A program made the translations under genes and the position numbers. Positions 46,001 to 58,000 of a stretch of DNA of 64,000 bases are shown here, in pieces. Location of the stretch: positions 43,264 through 107,263 of the forward strand of contig VTPC01001043.1 in the NCBI GenBank assembly GCA_011009095.1. Reading direction: 5' to 3'. The notes beneath the pieces were generated by a model. It saw nothing but the letters and a program-made list of their open reading frames with translations, ran no database searches and was not told where the DNA came from. The DNA is from Ignelater luminosus (Eukaryota; Arthropoda; Insecta; Coleoptera; Elateridae). The first letter of the stretch is position 1; every line of letters starts with the position of its first letter.

Positions 46001-49000
46001 AATGTCAAAAAATGATAGCTTCAAAAGTGACATCTACCGAAATAGCGGGCTATTCAAAATAACACCTCTTATTGGAAAACCCTTTAGTTTGCACAGTGGC
46101 GCATCCTATTCAGTAATAAATTAAATGCATGTATTTGATATGTACTATAACAGACTTGTAGTACTAGTGATTAGTTAAGTCATGTAGTATTAAGTTCAAT
46201 ATGTATGAGCTGATGCCTTTGAGCCATGTTAGTTGATACTAAGTTGATGCAATTAGTAAGTAAGAATTTTGTTTCAATTAATTATTATAAGTTGTATACG
46301 TTGAAAGCCGCAGTTCTTTCAAGGCTGGCGGTATGTAAAGCTATAAAAAGGGTCTGCAGCCTTGGTGTTTTTACTTGGTAGTTGTTGAGCCAATTTTAAG
46401 GACAGATAAAAATTGTCTATCACAAAAATATGACCTTCTTTTGTATAATTTTCTCTTAATTTCATTACAATATTAGTAGCTAAAGAATAACTTCAAGCAT
46501 TTGTCATTTTACCTTGGTTAACTTCCACACACAATTTGAACAATTTCTTTTCATATTTATGACATTTTCCGGGTATATATTGATGATTGATGAAACTTAA
46601 GGCGTCTTCTAAATGATACCATCATTCGTCTATGCATAAGAAACGTCCAGGAATTGTAATTTCTCAAAATTTTCTTGCATTACTACAATCAAATTCCTAA
46701 TCTTGAGAATTCTATTACTTTGTGATTCTTCATTATTTGCAAAATGCACATTTGCAGTAAAATCTCAAATCTATTGCATGGCATTGCTTTAGAGGCGATG
46801 CTGTTTTGGTAAATAGATTCTTGACTCCAATAATTAATCAGAACTGGATATTTGACTAAACCCATCCATAAAATAAGTTCAAAGAAAATCACCTGGATTT
46901 GTTTCATTCCATTGGTTTAGTCAGCTTCCTGTACTAATAACATTTTCCTCCAAAACTTGTTTTGCATATAAGTTTGTTTGAAAAGCTACCAACTCAAAAA
47001 CTTAACATTCTAAAATGAATACACAAATCTGATAAGTTCATCGTCAGCTGATAAATGTACTTCATGAATACCTTCTAAACTGTCATCGCTGTTACAATCT
47101 TCCTCACTAGAGGGATTCGCTTTTTCATTAAAACTAGTGGAAAGAATTTTAAAATTATCACATACTATTATCATACAAGACTCATTGCACACAAGATCTA
47201 AAAGTTTAGACTAAGTTGTGTTCCACAGCAGTCACAAATTTTAAAATAAAGTGCAAAAAAGCATGTTAAGACAGGATAATACAGGACCTATAATAACAAT
47301 ACTACAGCCTAAACATGTGCACGACAACTGACTGTTGTAATGGCATTGTATCAACATTTATCATATTGTAAAATACAATAAGGAAAAAAAATTTAAAAAT
47401 ATTAAGTTTTTTGATATTCATAACATACGCAATAAGTTTTGAACTAAGCGATACTTAGGGCGGCAGCTAATGTGTTAAATAAATAATATAATAACGAAAG
47501 CGAGCCCGACCGGTGCACCGCTGAAGGCCGAAGGCGGTCACACTCTTTTAAGTCCAAGAGGCTTAGAAACGGCGGACTTCCGCGACTAGTAATAAATTAA
47601 TCTTGCTAGAAGAAACTCAGGTTTACTTTTATATTCACGATCAAATGTCCAGGGAAAAATTAAAAACGCATTGATTTTTCATTATTTTTAAAATTATGAT
47701 TACTGGGTACTGACTAAACATTTTTACATTTATTATCTAAACGAAAAACGTTTATTGATTTAAATATTCAAGTAGCAGTCATTTAGAATATCTCTTGTAC
47801 CTGCTTGCGAAAATAACCTAAATTATTTAATTATTGAAAATAAAGTTACCCGAATTTTATCAAATATATTTTGAAGTACTAATTGTACGAAAAGAATTAA
47901 TGATGAAGTACAATTTAATAAAAGAAAAACAAAACGGAAGAAATTAAAATCAAACAAAACAAATAAAATAACAAACAAAACAAAGAAGAAATATACAAAA
48001 GAAGCAAAAACTAATGAAAATACTTTTAACATGATAAGTGCTTAAAAGTTTAATCCAGCAGTGAAGTACATTTTATGAAAATATAACTGCGATTCAGATT
48101 GTCTTCCCTGATGCTGAGTTTTTGATATTTTGACAAACGCAGACGAAAGTTAATCCGTCTGCACCCATTTTTGAGAACCAATAATTCCGTAACTGTAAGA
48201 CAAATTCATCGTAGTTACCCTTTGTAAAATTGTTTGTCACCTGGATTGGCTCTGATGTCGATTTTTTAGTTTCACACGCTTTGCCATAACAAACTGTACG
48301 GGGAAACCTCGCACGGTTCACGATGACACCGAATAAACGGTAGGTAATGACCTGCATTCAATGTTAGTACTTCTATGACACCTTCTCTTAGAAAAATGTT
48401 ATTTAACTGACGCAGTAAAATAATCAAAAGTTTAAAGTTCGACTTTTTTTCAAATTTTATTATCAAAACCATTTGTTTTGATCATAATTTGACAAGCATA
48501 AATTTCTGGTCACGCTGCTGATTATTACAACAACCTTTAAAATAAAAATGTGCTTTTAGTTAGGTGTATGTACATGATTGTTTCAATGATTATTGTTGTT
48601 TTTACCCGAGGTTTTTGAATCTTCTAGGTTTGAAATACTAAAAGCTAGTTGAACAATAATCATTAATAAATGTATTTTGCTAGATATTTTTTTAGCGAGG
48701 AGAATATTAGCTTTTTGTTTTGAAATTTCTACACCCTGCATTTTTATAAATAACCCATGTAGCATTGATTTTAATAAAATAAAAGCATTTTCTTTTTTTT
48801 TTCTCCAGGACCTCTAAACTTCTTTAAAAACAACATCGATTACTTAATCGATTGTACTATCTACTACTACTTCTACTACTACTTAATATGAATAAAATAA
48901 TAATATAAATTTTTGTTTATTTGATTTGATTGGCTTTAAAATCCATACAGTCAGTAACAAAATTTAAACCAACCTAAAAATAAACTCCAATTTTTATTGT

Positions 49001-52000
49001 AACCCACAACTTAAAATCGAAAACTTCTGAAAAATTTAACACACGAGCTTTAAAGGGTCGATGACCTCTCGCTTCTTTTCCGTAAACGCACACATAAAAT
49101 TTGTATGCACCCCCAAAATAAAGGTTGCACGCAACTTTGAAGACAGATAACTGGCAACACCGCAAAAATAAACATATAGATACTGCGTCGTCTGTTAGAG
49201 AATTGCCACACTTTGAACTTGCAGGTTCACGACTATGCTAACGTTATGTTCTGCACTCTGCTAATTTGTAGGAGTGAAGTTCATTTCTAAACTTGCGTTG
49301 CCATTTTCTCACAAACTATGTCGAATTTTAAAATAGATCTTGGATCATATTACGTAAAATATTGTCCTCTTTGGAATGAGGTATTATAGTGTACATCTGT
49401 TAATAAATAAAATCAGTAGACAACAAAAAATGGTGTTAAAATTCTATGCAAAATTTCAGTGAAATTTACATCATCATATTTACTTTAATATTGCATCAAT
49501 CATGTTCCAAATATTTCATCCCAAAGGGGTAAGCTTGTAGATTACGACAAAGCAAGAATTTTTAAAATCGCTTAATCCGTTATTGAGAAAATCGCAACGC
49601 AATGGTGACATGTTTTCCCTATTCTAAGCAGGAAATTTCACTAAGTCGCTTCGGGATCCCACCCTTAAGTTTCCTGCAAATATAACAAATAAAGTGTTTC
49701 AAAAACATCACACACGTCAACAAAAACCGAGTTTTGACAAATTCAAATGTTATTTGCATTTGAACATGATAATAAACTGACATTTTAATAAATTTTCTTG
49801 GCACGACAAAATTCTAAAGTAATCTATTTCAGGGTTACCACTACAGCTATAGGTCCTAATTGGGATAATCCAGATAAATTAGCTCTTTCTTTAGGAGCAG
49901 ACAAAGTAATATCCTTGTTAGATATTGCAAATGGTGAATTAAAAAGGAATCACAGTGGACATAGGGTAAGCATAATACAAAAGTAAACACCAGAAAAAAG
50001 ACAACATAATTTCTTCTTCAGACACGCTCTGAAAAGGTAGCAGGAGCTACTTTTGCTGGTTATGATAAAATAGTTAGCGTTTCTGAAGATGGTTTTATAA
50101 TCATTTGGAAATGGGTTACTAATGAATTAAAAGCATTAAAGGATTTGCTTGGACCAAAGACAAAAGTCACATGTTTGTCTGCATGTCCTCATGCACCTTA
50201 CATGATTGCATTTGGTTTAAAGAAAGGCGGGATTATATTAGCAGATTTAAGAAGTAAGTTAGTTATTTTGAATGTTTGATAGCATTAATTAATTGATTAT
50301 TGTTAAATAGAAAGTGGTCGTGTTTTGCACAAAATGAGAGGACATGATAGTGGTGTATTATCATTAACTTGGTGTCCAGTACCTTATAATGTTTTACCAG
50401 AAAAAATACCAAAACAAACAAGGGATGCAGCACGGGAAACTATAGAGTTAAAGATGCGATCAGATTTAGTTGAACTCCGTAGGCATATAGCAACTAGTAG
50501 ACCTACAGATGATTGTAGCAGTGTTTCTCTCGAGGTTAATGTTGGAAGGGAATCTGTGGAAGAAGCAATGAACAGACTTGCAGAAGTTGAGGATAATAGT
50601 ATTACTTCTGAGCTTTATGCTGAACTTCATGCTGGAAGTGGAATTATGGAGGGAGCAACAAATAATGTTGCCGAAGCTGATGGTAATAGTGCTCCTATTG
50701 AGTCTAACATTGAAGAAGATACCATTGAAGGTGTAACAAGCAGTACTTCTCCTAAGATTGATGTCGAGAGTAAGAGTGTGAAAGAGGCAATAAGCAGTAA
50801 TACTGCAAAGGATGATAGTAAATGTGCTTCTCCTGAATCTAACACTGATAAGGACTCCATGGAATCTCCTGAATCTAATACTGACAAAGACTCTACAAAG
50901 TCTTCTGAATCTAATGCTGATAAGGAATCTATAAAGAGTGCAGCAAGTAGTACTGCAGAAGATAATGGTGAGACTGGAGTTCAAAAAGAAACTGAGAATA
51001 TTGAAATTAACAATACTGCAGAACAAGGTAGTAGCAGTGCTTCCCCTGAAGCTGTAGGTAATAAAGAAACTGATTCCAAGCCAGAAGTTGAAAATGCAAA
51101 TAGTACCGTGCAAAACAATACGAATGTTAAAGAAATTAAGGCATCTGAATGTGGTGGTAGTGGTACAACTTCTTTTCTTCCTGAACTAGAGCACTTAATT
51201 ACATCTAATAATGGCGGTAGTAGTTCAGCAGCACTCAAGAAGCTAGATGAAAGTCATGGTGAACTGAGAATGAAGGAAGATTCTGAAGGTAAGTTTGGAG
51301 AACTTTTGTTTGAAAACAAACATTTTTTCTTTATAGAAAAAGCATTAAGTGAAAACACTGAATTGGATGATTTTGTAATGATTCAAACTAAAGATGACCA
51401 CTCTAATAAAACTCAAAGTAGTCCTTCAAGAGATAATTTAGGTACTAGCCTAGCTAACGGTTTAGGAGATGAAGTAAAGAAAGAACCAAAAAAGGAATAT
51501 TTGCTTGCTTCTTGTGCCAGGAGTGGAAAGTAATTTATACAAAATGTATTTGATGTGTTAAGGTAACTATAATTATTGTAGGTCAATAATGATCTGGAGA
51601 GCATTAACCGATGGAATTAAACACGTAGAATTGAATCTTCCAAATCGAATGGGATTTCGAAATAAAAATCGATCACAATTTTCTGATGACAAACTTTGGA
51701 TCACACTTTGCTGGGTTGCTCCAAAGATTTTGTTATCTTCTTCTTCTAAAGGTGAACTACTTTATTGGAATTTCTATCAACCATCTGTAAAAGGGTAAGT
51801 ATAAATTCTTTATTAATTTAAATTTTACCTAAATGATTATTAGTCAGAATTTTAATCTTTGATTTCACACACCTTTCTTATTTCAGAAGTTTCAAGTGGC
51901 GTCTGATTCACAATGACCACTATAAATGCCTATTTAGTATAGCGGCTCCTATTAAAATTTACGAAACTATAGAGGATGGTGACAATGTATGTGATTCGAC

Positions 52001-55000
52001 ATTAAATGCATGGACTGTAGGAAGAGACAGATTGATTTTAAATACCAGTTTGTCTAATGAACGGAAAACTTTAGCTTTATACCCAACTATAGCAGCAAGT
52101 GCGTCTTGTTTTGCATCATCTCCAACCTATCCCAACAGGTATTCTTTATTCTATCATTTCTATTACAGCAAGTATAATTTATATTTTAAACTTTCTAGAA
52201 TTGCTGTTGGGGGAGGGGAAGGAGTCCTGCGAATTTGGGATTTAAGTCGTCCACATACACAATATATAAATATGACTCAGATGTGTGACAGGAAATTCCA
52301 AAAAATCACTAGTTTAACTTGGCATCCCACGAAAGATACTCTTTTAGCCTTTGGCACTTACGATGGAAGAGTAATATTAAAGTAATTGTTTTGGTTTGGT
52401 TTATTATTGATAACATTTACGTATTGCAGGTTGGTTTGATTGATCCGTGTGGTAAAAAAACACCAATATATTTGGTACAGTTCAGTAACTCAAGTATACA
52501 CAGACTTGAATGGGGCCCTTTCAACGGAGATCGACAAAATTTTATGTTATATACTGCTACAAATGGAAAATTAATAGGATACGATACTGAGAAACTTCTT
52601 GATGGTAAAGTCTTATTGTTAATTTTTTATTTATTAAATGTAAATTGAATTTCATTGTTTAGCGCCTACAGTATTCGATCTTATTGATGATGTTTCTCAT
52701 ATGTCTTGGAAGCCAGATTATAGTGTATGTGCAGTGGCGACTAAGGCTGGACATGTGTACTTGTACACTACCGAATTAAAACTGATAACTACTTTTTATA
52801 TTCAACATAAAGCTGTCCATTATATGGCATGGCATCCACAAGCGACTGTAGAAGATGAAGATACGTCACCATATGCTAATTGGTTAGCAGTTGGAACAAA
52901 TGACGTCACTGTATATGATTGCACATTAACTGATGACTGTGGTAAGTTATTGACTATTTTGAACATATGAAAACATTAATGTTATATTAATTGATGTAGC
53001 AAAAGAACCACAAGAAATTTCAGACAGGGTTGTGGCTGTTTTCAAAGGGCACAGTAAGATAGTTGAAAGTTTATCTTGGAGCACCTTCGAAGGTGGCAAA
53101 TTAGCATCTGCTGGTTGTGATGGTATTGCAATGGTAAGTTGTTTTAGGAAACTGTGAAATGACATTCTTGATTATAAATTTAATTTTAAGGTATGGGATG
53201 TCAGGAGAAAGATTTTGCTTCATACTTGTGGACCGTTCATTGAGGATAGCTTGCTGACTGTCCTGTGGAGTCCATTAGATTCTAATTATATAATAACTGG
53301 AAGTAAAAATTCCATTATTCACATTTGGAAGCTATCGGAGCATCCACCTGTAGAGAAAATTGGTTAGAAGAAATTTTTTCTTGTTTTAAGGAGGGTGACT
53401 AGTATCATTTAGGGGAAGGAGGGAACTTAAAAAATAGAACTTTTATTTTAGAAAGTTATTTTGACTGACAGGAATTTTATAAAAAAGACTAAATAATTAC
53501 TTTGCTGGGTATAAAGGGTGATCCAATGGTCTGTGTCTGGAGGATAAGTTGTTACTGGGAAAAGTTGCATAGAATGATTGTCTGTACTTTCTAAAATTAT
53601 CCTGAATTTTCTTAAATGGAACACCCTGCATATTTTGTTATTTTCTTGTTTCTCATCTAATCTGATTATGGTGATAAAGCTTTATGGGGCCTAATCCAAA
53701 TAGTTTTGGCATTCGATCTTTTCTTCTAAAACATTTCATAGCATTTTGCAACAAATAATTAATAAACGCCAAAACTGTTGTGTGTAGACTCACATAATGC
53801 TGTATTGTTGTAATCAGCAATGAATACAAAATAAGGAGATTGTTAAAATATAAAAAAAAATTGAATAACGTTTCTCATTTCTTGATCACCCTGTATAGAA
53901 GAAATGATGCAGTTAAAATTTTAATAATCATTTCTAAACAGGTATTGAAGTTTATAATTGTAACTTTTCTAAACTAAATATTTATCAATTATACCAGCAT
54001 TGCTTATTATACAGGGTGTTTTTAGAAAGGTTTCACAAAATAAAACTGGTGCATTGGGGGCCCTAGACAAGTGTTTGTGAAGCATTTGTAACTAAACAAA
54101 ACCATTTGTTTGGAAGGGTAAGAACCAACCATTTGGGAATCACTGTCCTTTAAGTAATATGAAAGGATTTAAATTCATTCAAAATAAAACAGCTGAAAGA
54201 GCATAACCTTCAAGTTTAATGTAATTTTGTTTAATATTATGAATTCAAAACAATGACCTAATGCGTACATGTTTATTAATTATTATTAACACTCATTAGT
54301 CGAGTAATCCTGTAAAATGCCTTATAATGGATAGCGGACAACAGACTCACCTTCAGGTAAGATGAGCATTCATACAGAACCGTATTTTAACCTGATAAAT
54401 GAGAATTTGCTATTTAAGTATGTCCAGAATGCATAATTAAGTGATTTAACACAAAACATTAAAAATAAGTTGATTAAACAAGATCCATAAAAAATTAAAA
54501 ATTGTTTGCGGAGATAGTAATGAAAGATACATCTTCCTAGACGTATGGTTTGCCGAAGTACTACTATCTACTACTTTCTTATTAATTTTAAATATCAACT
54601 CTGAGAATTATTACACTGATCTGTGCTAAGAACAGTTTCCACTTACGTTTACAGCAAGTGTTTGAAATGTTGTCCATCATTATTTATACAGGGTGATCAT
54701 TTTAAAACTTCCCACCTTGAATAACTCTTTAATTAGTAAAATTATCAAAAATCGCTNNNNNNNNNNNNNNNNNNNNNNNNNNNNNNNNNNNNNNNNNNNN
54801 NNNNNNNNNNNNNNNNNNNNNNNNNNNNNNNNNNNNNNNNNNNNNNNNNNNNNNNNNNNNNNNNNNNNNNNNNNNNNNNNNNNNNNNNNNNNNNNNNNNN
54901 NNNNNNNNNNNNNNNNNNNNNNNNNNNNNNNNNNNNNNNNNNNNNNNNNNNNNNNNNNNNNNNNNNNNNNNNNNNNNNNNNNNNNNNNNNNNNNNNNNNN

Positions 55001-58000
55001 NNNNNNNNNNNNNNNNNNNNNNNNNNNNNNNNNNNNNNNNNNNNNNNNNNNNNNNNNNNNNNNNNNNNNNNNNNNNNNNNNNNNNNNNNNNNNNNNNNNN
55101 NNNNNNNNNNNNNNNNNNNNNNNNNNNNNNNNNNNNNNNNNNNNNNNNNNNNNNNNNNNNNNNNNNNNNNNNNNNNNNNNNNNNNNNNNNNNNNNNNNNN
55201 NNNNNNNNNNNNNNNNNNNNNNNNNNNNNNNNNNNNNNNNNNNNNNNNNNNNNNNNNNNNNNNNNNNNNNNNNNNNNNNNNNNNNNNNNNNNNNNNNNNN
55301 NNNNNNNNNNNNNNNNNNNNNNNNNNNNNNNNNNNNNNNNNNNNNNNNNNNNNNNNNNNNNNCTAAAAACAGTTTGAACAAAAGTAAATAAGAATCAGAA
55401 AACTATCCATTCGAAACCACAATTAAAACTACGAGGTAGCACCATTAATTCTCAGCCTGATATAGAAAGAATAAACTTGGTAAAATATAACACTTTTTGT
55501 TTTTCAATATAATCTCTTTTAACTTTAATATATTTATTACAAAGATCAATTAATAATTCAATACCCTTGTAAAAATAATGTACAGTTTTTCCTTCAAAAT
55601 GTTCTATTACTCATTATCATCCTTAAAACGATGTCCCCTAAGTTCTTTTTTGAAATTAGAAAATAAATAATAATCAGTAGGAACCATGTCCAGACTATAA
55701 GGTGGATGGTCCAATTCTTGAAAACCGCATTTGCGGTTGGCAGCTTGTGAAATGGCGGCAGTATGGACGAGTGCATTGTCATGCAATAACACTAATTAAC
55801 AGACTTTTTGGTTCTTAAACAAAACTATGTAATCCTTATGTAACTTTTCATTCTGAATTCAAATCTGCTTTCAAATTCTTTTCTATCACGTGTAGGTTTT
55901 GAAATATAGGCGTTTGAAGTTCCAGTGGACAGTGTAATTATAAGTACATTAGATAATTACCTATTAGCGATAAGAAGTTTTGTAAATGAGATAATTGCAT
56001 TCCGCATATATTAGAAAGCTATTAACATGTCATCAACAAATATCACTCTGATAAATATTTGTAAATATTATTTCAACTTTCCATAAGTGAAATCACTTAT
56101 GTATGAACCTGTTCAGTGTTAGTACTGTTTTGTGGAGCAAGTGAAGCTTTATAAAGTTGCATTATCACTACTTAACAAAGAAAATTTTTTGTTTTGAGCG
56201 ATAACTATAAAAACATTAATCATATTCCGTACATGTGTGAACGATCCGGACAATTTTTGTTACGTTTGTGGAGAGTTTACTGCTAAACACCAAAAATGAT
56301 GTTGGGCTGTGCTAATAAGGAGAGCTTATCATCTGTACTTTGAATGTCAAGTTGGAGATCAAGATAAGCAATGGGCACTACATATTTGTTGTGTTTCTTG
56401 TGCAAATCGTCTTCGACAGTTGATGAAAGGTTTCCATGTATGTATGCCCTTTGCAGTACCTATGATATGGAGGGAACAAAAGGATCATCTAACCGATTAT
56501 TACTTCTGCATAAAAATTAAAAATTTGTCGTGTATCCTAATTTAACATCGGCGATAAGACCCGTTGTCCATTGTACTGATCTTCCAGTTCCTGTACCACC
56601 AGAAACATCTGAAGGATCAGATGAAGAAAATGTCGACATTGTTCCTAGCAATGATCCAAAGTTTATTCCTCCAGATCCCACTGAGCCACATTTGAGATCA
56701 CACAAGCACAACTAAACGATTTAGTTCGTGATTTGAACTTATGCAAAAGCAAAGCTGAGTTGCTTGGCTCTCAATTGAAAAGTTGGAATTTATTGGAACA
56801 CAGTACCAAAATTAGTCATTTCTGTAACTGCAAAAAGAAGTTTTCTGAGTTTTATTCTAGGGACGACAATCTTACCTACTGCAGTGATGTTGATGCTTTG
56901 ATGGAAACCCTTGGACATAAACACAAACCAGAAGAATGGCGACTGTTCATTGATGCATCTAAATTTAGTTTGAAAGCAGTTCTATTGCACAATGGCAATG
57001 CATTGCCTTCAGTTCCCATTGCATATTCAGTTCACCTAAACGAATCTTAAGAAACTATGAAATGCCTTTTAATGACTATAAACGATACTGGGATTTACAA
57101 AATACAGTTGCTTTTTGTGCTAAATCGCAGCATTATATTATGAAAAGTTGTGGGAGAAAAAAATATTTTACACGAAAGCCCTGTGGATAGAAACAATATC
57201 TATTTGCCCCTTTTGCATATAAAGTTAGGGTTGATAAAGAATTTTGTAAAAGGTATGGACCGTGACGAAAGAGGTTTTCAGTACATAAAAGAAAAATTTC
57301 CAAAAATCAGCGAAGCTAAGATAAAGGAAGGCATATTTGTGGGTCTCCAAATTCGACAATTAATGAATGACAGCGGTTTCGATGTGGTTCTACAAGGAAA
57401 AGAAAAGGTGGCGTGAAATTGTTTCAAATCTGTCGTAAAGGGCTTTCTGGGCAACAATGAAGCGAAAAATTTCAAAAACCTTGTCAACAAAATGTTGACA
57501 GCTTACCGTAAAATGGGATGTAATATGTTGCTAAAGATGCATTATTTACATCCCCATTTGGATTTTTTCTCAGACAATTTGCGAACTGTAAGTGATGAGC
57601 ATGGGGAGCGTTTCCATCAAGACCTTCCAACGTTGGAAAATCCGTACCAGGGAAGATGGAATTTGAACATGTTGGGTGATTACTGTTCTTTACTGATTAG
57701 AGAAGACTCTAATACATCATTACACAAAAGAAAACTGTCAAATAGAATATTTCAATGAGTTTTATGTACATTTTGTAATATAAAATGCATCTAATGACTT
57801 TAGCGTTTTATTTTGAAACAAAATCATGTTTTTCTCGGAAACTATATGTGCTAGGGAAAAACCAAAAGCAGATTTGGATTCAGCATGGAAAAATGATTAA
57901 AGATCACCTATTTGTAACTAGGAACCAGAAAAAAAGTTTCAATTCAAAATAAACATTAGCTTAATAAATTTAAATTACCATTAGTTGAAGGTTTTAAAAA

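Larger units (their letters stand above)
43085..46366 (+). mobile_element. BEL/Pao retrotransposon remnant inside the piggyBac element
   Basis: TATAAAAAGGGTCTGCAGCC occurs near 43112 and again near 46342 at the two boundaries with piggyBac sequence. It is interpreted as matching LTR promoter segments with a TATA box. Between them are BEL/Pao-type pol remnants on the + strand (43150-44780), then a DD41D transposon (44781-46083), then about 280 bases of non-coding retroelement sequence. gag and reverse transcriptase are gone. Confidence 0.72.
41904..47474 (-). mobile_element. piggyBac element split by nested insertions
   Basis: The end CACTTTAGCTGCC at 41904 and the inverted end CACATTAGCTGCC reading in from 47474 are both bounded by TTAA (41900-41903 and 47475-47478), the piggyBac target. 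The - strand transposase is in two separated pieces in the right order: N-terminal and middle parts at 47192-46365 and the Cys-rich C-terminus at 43083-42850. Between them lies a BEL/Pao remnant that itself contains a DD41D element. The transposase segment between the pieces was also lost. Confidence 0.82.

Noticed and set aside
48094-48357. Possible 87-codon - strand protein in Gemin5 intron 1
   Set aside because: No recognisable motif, no splice or promoter context, and a composition expected by chance.
50466-51238. Antisense open frames opposite Gemin5 exon 4
   Set aside because: Shadow frames created by the repetitive Ser/Glu-rich coding strand.
54680-55391. Long open frames across the gap
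   Set aside because: They consist of undetermined bases only.
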